The notes below the pieces were generated by a model. The model was given only the letters and a program-made list of their open reading frames with translations. It made no database searches and was not told the origin of the DNA. A program made the translations under genes and the position numbers. This document shows positions 50,237 to 58,748 of a stretch of DNA of 64,000 bases, piece after piece (position 1 is the stretch's first letter; every line of letters begins with the position of its first letter). The DNA is from Mycobacterium terramassiliense. Lineage in GTDB: Bacteria > Actinomycetota > Actinomycetes > Mycobacteriales > Mycobacteriaceae. The DNA is taken from contig NZ_LT717701.1 in the NCBI RefSeq assembly GCF_900157385.1, positions 536,693-600,692 on the forward strand, in the 5' to 3' direction.

Positions 50237-51318
50237 ACTTGGCCGGCACCGGCGGTGGTAAACAATCTCGAGTGACTTCAACTGACCGACTCGAAGGGCT
50301 GGACCTGGTCGCGCTGGACAGGTACCTGCGCTCCCTCGGGATTGGCCGCGACGGCAAGCTGCGGGGCGAGTTCATCTCCGGTGGTCGCTCGAACCTGACG
50401 TTCCGGGTGTACGACGACGCGACGAGCTGGCTGGTGCGCCGCCCCCCGCTGCACGGGCTGACACCGTCGGCACACGACATGGCCCGCGAATACAAGGTCG
50501 TCGCCGCGCTGCAGGACACCCCCGTCCCGGTGGCACGCACGATCGCGCTGTGCGAGGACGACTCGGTGCTGGGTGCGCCGTTCCAGATCGTCGAATTCGT
50601 TGCCGGGCAGGTGGTGCGCCGCCGCGCGCAACTCGAAGCGTTCAGCCACACCGTCATCGACGGTTGCGTCGATTCCCTGATCCGGGTGCTCGTCGATCTG
50701 CACAGCGTCGACCCGAACGCCGTGGGGCTGGCCGACTTTGGCAAGCCCAGCGGTTACCTGGAGCGGCAGGTGCGGCGGTGGGGTTCGCAGTGGGAGCTGG
50801 TGCGGCTGCCCGACGACCACCGCGACACCGACGTCGAGCGATTGCATTCGGGCCTGCGGCAATCAATTCCGCAGCAGAGCCGGACCTCGATCGTGCACGG
50901 TGACTACCGGATCGACAACACCATCCTGGACGCCGACGATCCGACGACGGTGCGCGCCGTCGTGGACTGGGAGCTGTCCACGCTGGGCGACCCGCTGTCC
51001 GACGCCGCCCTGATGTGCGTCTACCGCGACCCGGCGCTGGATCTGATCGTCAACGCGCAAGCCGCCTGGACATCGCCGCTGCTGCCGACGGCCGACGAGC
51101 TGGCGGACCGCTATTCGCTGGCGGCGGGGCTGCCGCTGGCGCATTGGGAGTTCTACATGGCGCTGGCCTACTTCAAGCTCGCCATCATCGCCGCGGGCAT
51201 CGACTTCCGCCGTCGGATGTCGGACCTGGCCAGCGGAACGGAGCCCGAACACACCCCCGAGGTCGTCGCGCCCCTGATTTCGCGCGGATTGGCGGAGCTC
51301 GCCAAGCTGCCCGGCTAG
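50233..51318 (+). CDS. APH-fold kinase-like protein, phosphatase-coupled
   Basis: 361 residues. FISGGRSNLTFRVYDDATSW is the ATP-binding hairpin, SIVHGDYRIDNTILD the catalytic loop and VVDWELSTLGDPLSDAAL the metal site. This is the third APH protein in the window. GTG 50233 overlaps the phosphatase stop; GTG 50272 is an alternative. Pairing with a phosphatase suggests work on the same phosphorylated metabolite, an inference only. Confidence 0.83.
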   Translation: MNLAGTGGGKQSRVTSTDRLEGLDLVALDRYLRSLGIGRDGKLRGEFISGGRSNLTFRVYDDATSWLVRRPPLHGLTPSAHDMAREYKVVAALQDTPVPVARTIALCEDDSVLGAPFQIVEFVAGQVVRRRAQLEAFSHTVIDGCVDSLIRVLVDLHSVDPNAVGLADFGKPSGYLERQVRRWGSQWELVRLPDDHRDTDVERLHSGLRQSIPQQSRTSIVHGDYRIDNTILDADDPTTVRAVVDWELSTLGDPLSDAALMCVYRDPALDLIVNAQAAWTSPLLPTADELADRYSLAAGLPLAHWEFYMALAYFKLAIIAAGIDFRRRMSDLASGTEPEHTPEVVAPLISRGLAELAKLPG

Positions 51319-51328
51319 GCTAGGCGGC

Positions 51329-51356
51329 CGGCACACTCAGGGATTCGAGTGTGCCG
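51329..51356. terminator. Bidirectional terminator hairpin
   Basis: CGGCACACTC (51329-51338) pairs with GAGTGTGCCG (51347-51356), loop 8 bases, between convergent genes. It overlaps the last two codons of the LapA-like gene. Confidence 0.65.
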
Positions 51357-51654
51357 CCGAGTGATGCTTCTTGGCTGCGCGACGCAGCTGAAGGATCCGC
51401 GCGGTGCCGGCCGCGACGGTGATCAGCCCGCCCACCACCGCCGCCAGCAGGATCGCCACGCCCAGCGGCAGGCTCCAGCGCCAGCCGAAGAACGCAAACG
51501 ACGCCGAACTCGTGTTCTGGGCTATGAAGATGAGCAACAGGATCAGGGTCAGGAAGCCGACGGTCAGGGACGTCCACAGGGCGCCGGCGCGGGTGAACCC
51601 GACGGCCGGCTCCATGGGGGTCGCGCCACCATGGGCAGGCGGGGGTCCGCTCAT
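51337..51654 (-). CDS. LapA-domain (DUF1049) membrane protein
   Basis: 105 residues. Two hydrophobic helices (LWTSLTVGFLTLILLLIFI and LGVAILLAAVVGGLITVAAG) flank the LapA motif FIAQNTSSASFAFFGWRWSL; a basic cytosolic tail RILQLRRAAKKHH follows. The family is widespread; in Gram-negatives LapA (YciS) works with LPS assembly factors. Its mycobacterial role is unknown. Confidence 0.85.
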   Translation of the reverse strand: MSGPPPAHGGATPMEPAVGFTRAGALWTSLTVGFLTLILLLIFIAQNTSSASFAFFGWRWSLPLGVAILLAAVVGGLITVAAGTARILQLRRAAKKHHSAAHSNP

Positions 51655-51768
51655 ACTGTCATCTTTGTCCCATCCTGGGCAGATTCAAACAAATACACGC
51701 AAAACACCACCCGCGACCTGCCCTCGGGACGGGCGCGTAGCGGCGGTTCTGCCGTTAGTGTCGGCGTT

Positions 51769-52722
51769 ATGAGTCAGCTGCCGCGCGTCCGCCGCACGAC
51801 CTTGCGCGCGGCACTGTGGCTGGCCACGGTATGCCTGATCGCGGGCTGCAGCAATTCCGATCCGCTGGGGGCGGAGACCCGCAGCCCGAAATCCATCGTG
51901 GTCGGCTCCGGTGATTTCCCGGAATCGCAAATCGTTGCCGAGATCTACGCACAAGCGCTGCAGGCCAACGGTTTTGAGGTCGGGCGGCGAATGGGCATCG
52001 GCAGCAGAGAGACTTATATCCCTGCGCTGAAGGATCATTCCATCGATCTGGTGCCCGAGTACATCGGGAACCTGCTGTTGTACTTCGCGCCCACCTCCAC
52101 GGCCACCATGCTCGACGACGTCGAGTTGGAGTTGTACAAGCAACTTCCCGGTGACCTGTCGATTCTCACGCCGTCACCGGCTTCCGACACCGACACGGTC
52201 ACCGTCACCGCCGGCACCGCCCGCAACTGGAACCTGAAGACGATCGGTGATTTGGCCGCCCACTCGCCCGAGGTGCGGTTCGGGGCGCCCTCGGCGTTCG
52301 AGAACCGGCCGTCCGGCCTGCCGGGCCTGCGCCAGAAGTACGGCCTGGCCATCAGCCCGGGTAACTTCGTCGCCATCAACGACGGCGGCGGCGCCGTGAC
52401 CGTGCGCGCGTTGCTGGAGGGCAGGGTTACGGCCGCCAACATCTTCAGCACCTCACCGGCCATCCTGCAGGAACACCTGGTGGCGCTGGAGGATCCCGAG
52501 CACAACTTTTTGGCCGGCAACATTGTGCCGCTGGTGAATTCGCAGAAGAAGTCGGATCTGCTCAAAAGCGTGCTCGACGCGGTCTCGGCCAAGCTCAGCA
52601 CCACCGGCGTGGCCGGCCTCAACGCCGCGGTGTCGGGCAACTCGGGGGTAGACCCGGACCAGGCGGCCCGAAACTGGGTGCAATTCAACGGCTTCGCCCA
52701 CCCGATCGGCCAACGGCGTTGA
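51769..52722 (+). CDS. proX: Osmoprotectant ABC transporter binding lipoprotein ProX
   Basis: 317 residues. Signal peptide ending in a lipobox with Cys 27 (CLIAGC). The OpuAC-type ligand domain has SIVVGSGDFPESQIVAEIYA, DLVPEYIGNLLLYFAP and VRFGAPSAFENRPSGLPGLR. Binds glycine betaine or other osmoprotectants for ProV/W/Z. M. tuberculosis homologue Rv3759c. TTGA overlap with proV. Confidence 0.93.
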   Translation: MSQLPRVRRTTLRAALWLATVCLIAGCSNSDPLGAETRSPKSIVVGSGDFPESQIVAEIYAQALQANGFEVGRRMGIGSRETYIPALKDHSIDLVPEYIGNLLLYFAPTSTATMLDDVELELYKQLPGDLSILTPSPASDTDTVTVTAGTARNWNLKTIGDLAAHSPEVRFGAPSAFENRPSGLPGLRQKYGLAISPGNFVAINDGGGAVTVRALLEGRVTAANIFSTSPAILQEHLVALEDPEHNFLAGNIVPLVNSQKKSDLLKSVLDAVSAKLSTTGVAGLNAAVSGNSGVDPDQAARNWVQFNGFAHPIGQRR

Positions 52723-53810
52723 TCGTCTTCGACAACGTCAGCAAGGTATTCGCCGACGGGACCGCCGCCGTGGACCGGCTGAGCCTGGTGGTCCCCAACG
52801 GCAAATTGACCGTCTTCGTCGGGTCCTCGGGCAGCGGAAAGACCACCGCGCTGCGGATGATCAACCGGATGATCGAGCCGACCTCCGGCACCATCACCGT
52901 CGACGGCAAGGACGTCAGGGCCGTCAACCCGGTCCGGCTGCGGCTCGGGATCGGCTACGTGATCCAGCACGCCGGCCTGATGCCCCACCAGCGCGTCATC
53001 GACAACGTCGCAACAGTTCCCGTCCTGAAGGGCCAACCTCGTCGGGCCGCCCGCAAAGCCGCCTACGAGGTTCTCGAACGCGTCGGCCTGGACGCCAAGA
53101 TCGCCACCCGCTACCCGGCCCAGCTGTCCGGCGGTGAACAACAACGCGTCGGCGTGGCACGCGCGCTTGCCGCCGACCCGCCCATCTTGCTGATGGACGA
53201 GCCGTTCTCAGCCGTCGACCCCGTGGTGCGCCACGAGCTGCAAGACGAAATGCTGCGGCTGCAAAGCGAATTGCACAAGACCATCGTCTTCGTCACGCAC
53301 GACATCGACGAGGCGCTCAGACTGGGCGAGCGGGTGGCCGTGTTCAAGAGCGGCGTACTGCAGCAGTACGACGAAGCGGCGCAGCTACTTTCGCGGCCCG
53401 CCAACGAATTCGTGGCCAGGTTCATCGGGCTGGGCCGCGGCTACCGATGGCTGCAGCTCATCGACGCGTCCGACGTTCCCCTTCGGGACATCGAGCGCGT
53501 CGCCGCGGCCGGCCTGCGCGAGGCCGGCCCGCCCGACGGATGGGCGGTGGTGGTCGACGATGCGGGAGCCCCGGTGGGGTGGATCGACGCCGAGGGCCTG
53601 CGCAAGCACCGCGCGGGTGCGTCGTTGGCCGACAGCGTGAGTGGCGTCGGCTCGCTGTTCCGCCCGGACGGCAACCTCAGCCACGCCCTCGACGCGGCGC
53701 TGTCGTCGCCGTCGGGCATCGGCGTCGCCGTGGACGACGGGGGCAAGGTCATCGGCGGCGTGCTGGCCTCCGACGTGCTGGCCGTGGTCGACGCGCGGCG
53801 ACGGGCCTGA
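52719..53810 (+). CDS. proV: Osmoprotectant ABC transporter ATPase ProV
   Basis: 363 residues. Walker A GSSGSGKT (35-42), signature LSGGEQQRVGVARAL, Walker B ILLMDEP, H-loop VTHDIDEA, then a C-terminal CBS-like region (about 270-360) that in OpuA senses ionic strength. Start is TTG 52719 overlapping the proX stop, an unusual start fixed by homology from the first residues IVFDNVSKVF. Confidence 0.94.
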   Translation: MIVFDNVSKVFADGTAAVDRLSLVVPNGKLTVFVGSSGSGKTTALRMINRMIEPTSGTITVDGKDVRAVNPVRLRLGIGYVIQHAGLMPHQRVIDNVATVPVLKGQPRRAARKAAYEVLERVGLDAKIATRYPAQLSGGEQQRVGVARALAADPPILLMDEPFSAVDPVVRHELQDEMLRLQSELHKTIVFVTHDIDEALRLGERVAVFKSGVLQQYDEAAQLLSRPANEFVARFIGLGRGYRWLQLIDASDVPLRDIERVAAAGLREAGPPDGWAVVVDDAGAPVGWIDAEGLRKHRAGASLADSVSGVGSLFRPDGNLSHALDAALSSPSGIGVAVDDGGKVIGGVLASDVLAVVDARRRA

Positions 53811-53822
53811 AGGAGGGGGTCG

Positions 53823-54509
53823 ATGCACTACCTGCTCACCCACCTCGACGACGCCTGGGCCCTGACCGTGGTGCATCTGCGGCTCTCGTTGGTGCCGGTA
53901 GTGATCGGGTTGGCGATCGCGGTCCCGCTGGGGGTCGCGGTCCAGCGCACGCCCGTCGCCCGGCGACTGACGACGGCCACCGCGGCGGTCGTGTTCACCG
54001 TTCCGTCGCTGGCGCTGTTCGTGGTCTTGCCGATGATCATCGGGACGCGGATCCTCGACGAGGCCAACGTCATAGTCGCGCTGACCGCCTACACCGCTGC
54101 GTTGCTGGTGCGGGCGGTGCTCGAGGCGCTGGATGCGGTGCCGGCCCAGGTGCGTGACGCCGCGACCGCCGTCGGCTACCCGGCGCTCAGGCGGATGCTG
54201 AAAGTCGAACTGCCGCTGTCCATCCCGGTGTTGGTCGCCGGGTTGCGCGTGGTGGTGGTGACCAACATCGCGATGGTCTCGGTCGGCTCGGTGATCGGCA
54301 TCGGCGGCCTGGGCACCTGGTTCACCGAGGGCTACCAGACCGACAAGAGCGACCAGATCGTCGCGGGCATCGTCGCGCTGTTCGTGCTGGCGACCGTCAT
54401 CGACGCGCTCATCGTCGTGGCGGGGCGGCTGGCGACGCCGTGGGAGCGCGCCGGGCGCAGGCCCGGGCGCCGCCCGGTGGTGGCCCCGGTCGTGGGCGGC
54501 GCGCGATGA
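53823..54509 (+). CDS. proW: Osmoprotectant ABC transporter permease ProW
   Basis: 228 residues, five to six membrane spans. Binding-protein-dependent permease EAA-type loop DAATAVGYPALRRMLKVELP, then LSIPVLVAGLRVVVVTNIAM. Partner of ProZ. AGGAGGGGG precedes ATG 53823. Overlaps proZ (ATGA). Confidence 0.93.
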   Translation: MHYLLTHLDDAWALTVVHLRLSLVPVVIGLAIAVPLGVAVQRTPVARRLTTATAAVVFTVPSLALFVVLPMIIGTRILDEANVIVALTAYTAALLVRAVLEALDAVPAQVRDAATAVGYPALRRMLKVELPLSIPVLVAGLRVVVVTNIAMVSVGSVIGIGGLGTWFTEGYQTDKSDQIVAGIVALFVLATVIDALIVVAGRLATPWERAGRRPGRRPVVAPVVGGAR

Positions 54510-55264
54510 ACTTCGTGCATCAGGCGCTCTCCTACCTGCTGACCGCCGACAACTGGACGGGTCCGGTCGGGCTGGCGGCGCGCATCGCGGAGCACCTGGA
54601 GTACACCCTCGTCGCGGTGGCCGCCTCCGCGGTGATCGCCGTCCCGATCGGGCTGATCATCGGGCATACGGGTCGCGGCACGCTCCTGGTGGTGGGGGCG
54701 GTCAACGGCCTGCGGGCGCTGCCGACGCTGGGCGTGCTGCTACTGGGGGTGTTGCTGTTCGGGCTGGGCATCGGGCCGCCGCTGGTCGCCCTGATGCTGC
54801 TCGGCGTGCCCTCGCTGCTGGCGGGCACCTACGCGGGCATCGCCAATGTCGAGCCGACGGTCGTCGACGCCGCCCGTGCCATGGGGATGACGGAGACGCG
54901 GGTATTGCTGCGCGTGGAGATACCCATCGCGCTGCCGCTGATCCTGGGTGGGCTGCGCAACGCGACGCTGCAGGTGGTTGCCACCGCGACGGTGGCCGCC
55001 TACGCCAGCCTGGGTGGGCTGGGCCGATACCTGATCGACGGGATCAAGGAGCGCCAATTCCAGCTCGCGCTGGTCGGCGCGCTGATGGTGGCCGCGCTCG
55101 CGCTGATCCTCGACGGCCTGCTCGCGGTGGCGGTGTGGGCGTCGGCGCCGGGCACCGGGCGGTTGCGGGGCCGCCCGGGCGGGGGCCGCCCGGGCGCCAG
55201 CCACGTGACGCCCACCGCAGTTCGGGGCAAACCCGCCGCCGCGGATGGACAAGTCCTACGGTAG
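54506..55264 (+). CDS. proZ: Osmoprotectant ABC transporter permease ProZ
   Basis: 252 residues. Spans include TLVAVAASAVIAVPIGLIIG and LPTLGVLLLGVLLFGLGIGP; EAA loop DAARAMGMTETRVLLRVEIP with IALPLILGGLRNATLQVVAT. The last 25 residues are Arg/Pro-rich and longer than in M. tuberculosis ProZ. Last gene of proXVWZ. Confidence 0.92.
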   Translation: MNFVHQALSYLLTADNWTGPVGLAARIAEHLEYTLVAVAASAVIAVPIGLIIGHTGRGTLLVVGAVNGLRALPTLGVLLLGVLLFGLGIGPPLVALMLLGVPSLLAGTYAGIANVEPTVVDAARAMGMTETRVLLRVEIPIALPLILGGLRNATLQVVATATVAAYASLGGLGRYLIDGIKERQFQLALVGALMVAALALILDGLLAVAVWASAPGTGRLRGRPGGGRPGASHVTPTAVRGKPAAADGQVLR

Positions 55265-55268
55265 AAGC

Positions 55269-55868
55269 GTGAACGCAGCCCCCTCTGATCCAGCCAAGCG
55301 CGTATGGCAGGCGATGTTGACCTGGCGCGCCCAGGACGTATCCCGCATGGAATCGGTGCGAATCCAGGTGTCCGGCAAGCGGATCCGGGCCAATGGGCGC
55401 ATCGTGGCCGCCGCCACCGCGACCAACCCGGCGTTCGGCGCCTACTACGACGTGCAGACCGACGAGTCCGGCGCCACCAAGCGGCTCGGCCTGACCGTGA
55501 CGCTGGCCGAGCGGGAACGCGTGCTCTCCATCGCCCGCGACGAGGAAAACATGTGGTTGGTGACCGACCACCAGGGCGAGCGGCGCGCCGGGTACAACGG
55601 CGCGCTCGACGTCGACGTGGTGTTCAGCCCGTTTTTCAATGCGCTGCCCATCCGGCGCCTCGGGCTGCACGAACGGGCGGACATGGTCACGCTGCCGATG
55701 GTCTATGTGAACGTGCCCGACATGTCCGTCACCGCGGCGACGGTGAGCTACACCAGCGAAGGAAGCCCCAACGGGATCAAGCTGCGCTCCCCGGTCGCCG
55801 ACACCGCGGTGAGCGCCGACGAAGAGGGATTCATCGTCGACTATCCCGGCTTGGCAGAGCGGATCTGA
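55269..55868 (+). CDS. Putative glycolipid-binding-fold protein (Rv3755c-like)
   Basis: 199 residues, the length of Rv3755c. VWQAMLTWRAQDVSRMESVR, then FGAYYDVQTDESGATKRLGL and DVDVVFSPFFNALPIRRLGL match the putative glycolipid-binding family (PF06475). No signal peptide. GTG 55269 starts 4 bp after proZ, so it may belong to the same transcript. The last 38 bp overlap convergent tyrA. Confidence 0.83.
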   Translation: MNAAPSDPAKRVWQAMLTWRAQDVSRMESVRIQVSGKRIRANGRIVAAATATNPAFGAYYDVQTDESGATKRLGLTVTLAERERVLSIARDEENMWLVTDHQGERRAGYNGALDVDVVFSPFFNALPIRRLGLHERADMVTLPMVYVNVPDMSVTAATVSYTSEGSPNGIKLRSPVADTAVSADEEGFIVDYPGLAERI

Positions 55869-56802
55869 TCACCCCACCCGCCCGGCCCGCGGCGGCCAGT
55901 TCTTCCCGCCAGTTCTCCGCGCCGATGACGACGGTGAAGATGTCGGAGCGCGGGAAGCTGTCGTAACGGGTCCGCGCGGCGTGGCCGGCGTCGATGAGCT
56001 CGGCCACCGAGTTGTGGGAGGCCAGCGACTCGCGGGCGCGGGTGAGTAGCTCGATCACCTGGTCGAGCTCCGGCAGTAGCTGAGCGGAATTGGACTCGCA
56101 CATCGCCCGCACCAGTTCCGGGGCGGTGCCGGCCACCCTGGTGCCGTCGCGGAAGGAGCCGGCCGCCAGGGCGAAGGCGAGCGGGACCTCGCCGGCGGTG
56201 ACGGCCAGCGCCTCGGCGAGCAGGTGCGGGAGATGGGAGATGGCGGCCGCCGCGGCGTCGTGCTCGTCCGATTTGGCCGGCACCACCAGCGCGCCGCAGT
56301 CCAGCGCGAGCTGCATCACCATCGACCAGATCCGGGGGTCCACGTGGTCGTCCACGCTGACCACCCACGGCGCCCTGGTGAACAACCCGGCGTAGCCGGC
56401 GGCCCAGCCCGAATCCGCGGTGCCCGTCATGGGGTGACCGCCGACGAAGCGCTCCAGCAGGCCCGCCGCGGCCACCGCGTCGAGCACCGCGCTTTTGACG
56501 CTGGTGACGTCGGTCAGCGGGCAGTCGGGGGCCACTTCGCTGATGTGGGCGAGCATGCCCGTCAACGCCGGCATCGGCACGGCCAGGACGATCAGCGCGC
56601 CGGTGTCGGCGGCCCGGGTCAGGGTCTGGGTGAGATCGGTGCTGGCGTCGAAGCCGTCGGCGCTGGCGGCGTGCGCGCCCTCCACCGACCGGTTGTAGCC
56701 GAACACCTCGCGCCCGGCCGCCTTGGTGGCCCGCATGATCGAGCCGCCGATCAAGCCCAGCCCGAGCACGCAAACGGGTGCCTGGGACCGAGGATGAGCC
56801 AC
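55831..56802 (-). CDS. tyrA: Prephenate dehydrogenase TyrA
   Basis: 323 residues. NAD-binding VCVLGLGLIGGSIMRATKAA, catalytic-domain motifs TDVTSVKSAVLDAV, GGHPMTGTADSGWAAG and AISHLPHLLAEALA. Converts prephenate to 4-hydroxyphenylpyruvate for tyrosine synthesis (Rv3754). The C-terminus is somewhat longer than in M. tuberculosis and overlaps the convergent neighbour by 38 bp. Confidence 0.93.
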   Translation of the reverse strand: MAHPRSQAPVCVLGLGLIGGSIMRATKAAGREVFGYNRSVEGAHAASADGFDASTDLTQTLTRAADTGALIVLAVPMPALTGMLAHISEVAPDCPLTDVTSVKSAVLDAVAAAGLLERFVGGHPMTGTADSGWAAGYAGLFTRAPWVVSVDDHVDPRIWSMVMQLALDCGALVVPAKSDEHDAAAAAISHLPHLLAEALAVTAGEVPLAFALAAGSFRDGTRVAGTAPELVRAMCESNSAQLLPELDQVIELLTRARESLASHNSVAELIDAGHAARTRYDSFPRSDIFTVVIGAENWREELAAAGRAGGVIRSALPSRDSRR

Positions 56803-56871
56803 GGTCCAAGGTTGGCACAGTCAGCGCTGCGTCTGGTCAGAGGGCCTGGTCAGCGACTAGCGTAGGCGCCC

Positions 56872-57393
56872 ATGGGAGCACAGCGGGCCTCGGCGCAAGG
56901 CCCGTCCGCGGACACGCCGGACGGCTTCGGCGTCGCGGTGGTGCGCGAAGAGGGCAAATGGCGCTGTTATGCCATGTCTCCCAAGGCTCTGACGAGCCTC
57001 AAGGCCGCCGAGACCGAGCTGCGTGAGCTGCGCAGCTCCGGCGCGGTCTTTGGGCTCCTCGACGTGGACGACGAATTCTTCGTCATCGTTCGCCCGGGAC
57101 CTTCGGGGACCCGGCTGCTGCTCTCGGATGCCACCGCCGCACTGGACTACGACATCGCCGCCGAAGCGCTGGACAACCTGGACGCCGACATCGATCCCGA
57201 GGACCTCGAGGATGCGGACCCGTTCGAGGAGGGCGACCTGGGGCTGCTGTCCGATGTCGGGCTGCCCGAGGCGGTGCTGGGCGTCATCCTCGACGAGAGC
57301 GACCTGTACGCCGACGAGCAATTGGGCCGCATCGCGCGCGAGATGGGCTTCGCCGACGAGCTGTCGGCGGTGATCGACCGCCTCGGTCGGTGA
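56872..57393 (+). CDS. TadA-associated protein (TIGR03941 family, Rv3753c-like)
   Basis: 173 residues. GFGVAVVREEGKWRCYAMSP, then VFGLLDVDDEFFVIVRPGPS and a strongly acidic stretch IDPEDLEDADPFEEGDLGLL typify the family always found just upstream of tadA in actinobacteria. Its role is unknown; an assisting role in tRNA adenosine deamination is inferred from the fixed neighbourhood. Confidence 0.88.
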   Translation: MGAQRASAQGPSADTPDGFGVAVVREEGKWRCYAMSPKALTSLKAAETELRELRSSGAVFGLLDVDDEFFVIVRPGPSGTRLLLSDATAALDYDIAAEALDNLDADIDPEDLEDADPFEEGDLGLLSDVGLPEAVLGVILDESDLYADEQLGRIAREMGFADELSAVIDRLGR

Positions 57394-57405
57394 TCACCGA
57401 TCACC
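57392..57405 (+). repeat. 7-bp tandem repeat at the tadA start
   Basis: GATCACC occurs twice in direct succession. Removing one copy makes GTG-ATC-ACC-GAC-GAA-GAT, an in-frame GTG start in the usual GTGA overlap with the upstream stop. Confidence 0.85.
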
Positions 57406-57855
57406 GACGAAGATCTGATCCGCACCGCGCTGACGGTCGCCGCGACGGCGGGCCCCCGCGACGTGCCGATCGGCGCGGTGGTGGTCGGCGCCGACGGGAC
57501 CGAGCTGGCACGTGCGGTGAATGCCCGTGAGGCCCTTGGTGATCCGACCGCGCACGCCGAAATCCTGGCGATGCGCGCGGCGGCGCAAGTGCTCGGTGAC
57601 GGGTGGCGGCTGGAGGGCGCCACGCTCGCGGTGACCGTCGAACCGTGCACCATGTGCGCGGGCGCGTTGGTCCTGGCCCGCATCGCCCGGCTGGTGTTCG
57701 GGGCGTGGGAACCCAAGACGGGAGCGGTCGGATCGTTGTGGGACGTGGTCCGCGACCGTCGGCTCAACCACCGCCCGCAGGTGCGCGGCGGCGTTCTCGC
57801 GCGGCAATGCGCCGCGCCGCTGGAGGACTTCTTCGCCCGCCAGCGATTGGGGTGA
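57400..57855 (+). CDS. tadA: tRNA adenosine(34) deaminase TadA, start region altered
   Basis: About 152 residues. Deaminase motifs HAEILAMRAA (catalytic Glu) and PCTMCAGAL (Zn ligands) are intact; TDEDLIRTALTVAATAGPRD matches the normal N-terminus. It would convert A34 to inosine in tRNA-Arg(ACG), present at 15217. The frame has no ATG or GTG before this N-terminus: a 7-bp direct repeat (57392-57405) has moved the expected GTG at 57390 out of frame. I place the start at ATC 57400 provisionally. The first in-frame GTG, 57463, would drop about 21 conserved residues. Confidence 0.85.
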   Translation: MTDEDLIRTALTVAATAGPRDVPIGAVVVGADGTELARAVNAREALGDPTAHAEILAMRAAAQVLGDGWRLEGATLAVTVEPCTMCAGALVLARIARLVFGAWEPKTGAVGSLWDVVRDRRLNHRPQVRGGVLARQCAAPLEDFFARQRLG

Positions 57856-57884
57856 GCGGCCAGCGGTTGGGTAAGCTGCCTGGC

Positions 57885-57974
57885 GGTGGCGTGTCCGAGC
57901 GGCCTAAGGAGCACGCCTCGAAAGCGTGTGACGGCTAAAACCGTCCGAGGGTTCAAATCCCTCCGCCACCGCCA
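57885..57974 (+). tRNA. tRNA-Ser (anticodon CGA)
   Basis: Acceptor GGTGGCG pairs with CGCCACC (57964-57970), discriminator G, encoded CCA at 57972-57974. Anticodon arm CACGC-CTCGAAA-GCGTG gives CGA. Long variable arm (GACGG/CCGTC). Confidence 0.96.
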
Positions 57975-58322
57975 AAGCCAGTCGAGCCGACGGCGTTCTT
58001 CACGCCGGGGTTAACGGCGTTTATCGTGCGCCGATATCCGCCGGTGTCGCCTCGTGATGCCTCCCTCTCGGTCTGTTCGGCCGCGTGCCGGGCGGTGCCC
58101 GATGGGTGCCTGCACACCCACACGTCTACGGAGTCGCGGGCTGCTTCTGCGCCAATTTGCGAGGAAAGGTACGTCTGTACCAGAAAGCCGTTGCGCAATC
58201 GATATCGAACCGCTACCTTGGGCGATGGGGGGATCCAGGTCACAGCAACGGGCTCATGTGGCGCGAATCCCAGCATCGGGGAGGCGGTCGCAGACTCGCG
58301 GCCGAGACGAAGGGACGGCTCG
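57975..58322. other. 348-bp leader/intergenic region before the WhiB4-like gene
   Basis: No supported gene. The frame of the downstream gene is open across it from GTG 58026, but the translation is Cys/Arg-rich and unlike WhiB. AAGGGA at 58311 serves the TTG start. Probably holds the promoter and a long 5' leader; I see no recognisable riboswitch core. Confidence 0.5.
57991..58007 (+). terminator. Short hairpin after tRNA-Ser(CGA)
   Basis: CGGCGT (57991-57996) and ACGCCG (58002-58007) around a 5-base loop; possible terminator of the tRNA transcript. Weak, no T-run. Confidence 0.4.
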
Positions 58323-58670
58323 TTGCCAGGAACAGGACCGGCCTTGCGGCCGCTAGATCTTGTGCCAGACGCCCGCGCTTCGCGCGCGGTGGACCCGGGC
58401 GATCGCGCGTGGGTCACGAAGGCGCTATGTCGGGAAACAGATCCCGAAGAACTGTTTGTGCGGGGAGCCGCCCAGCGAAGGGCTGCGGTTATCTGCCGTC
58501 ACTGCCCGGTGATGCAGGAATGCGGGGCCGAGGCGCTCGACAACAAGGTCGAGTTCGGGATCTGGGGTGGGATGACCGAGCGGCAGCGCAGGGCCCTGCT
58601 CAAGCAGCACCCCGAGGTCGTTTCGTGGGCGGATTTCTTCGACAGGCGCAAGGCCCGCTCGGTCGGATAG
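58323..58670 (+). CDS. WhiB4-like iron-sulfur redox regulator
   Basis: 115 residues from TTG 58323. The stretch AWVTKALCRETDPEELFVRG, CRHCPVMQEC, then VEFGIWGGMTERQRRALLKQ and HPEVVSWADFF is nearly the M. tuberculosis WhiB4 sequence (Rv3681c, 118 aa). Four Cys bind a [4Fe-4S] cluster; the GIWGG turn and a basic tail bind sigma factor and DNA. WhiB4 controls oxidative-stress responses. In M. tuberculosis whiB4 lies elsewhere, so this is a second copy or a rearrangement. Confidence 0.88.
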   Translation: MPGTGPALRPLDLVPDARASRAVDPGDRAWVTKALCRETDPEELFVRGAAQRRAAVICRHCPVMQECGAEALDNKVEFGIWGGMTERQRRALLKQHPEVVSWADFFDRRKARSVG

Positions 58671-58748
58671 GAGCCCGTGGGTGCGAACCCCGGCGGGGCC
58701 TCGAGTTCCTCATTACGATCTTGTTACGGCTTCCCGCGCCCGCCGCGC

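Noticed and set aside
58150..58322. Possible c-di-AMP-type riboswitch before the WhiB4-like gene
   Set aside because: A GGGGGATCC...GCGAATCCC arrangement looked suggestive, but the remaining conserved blocks are absent.
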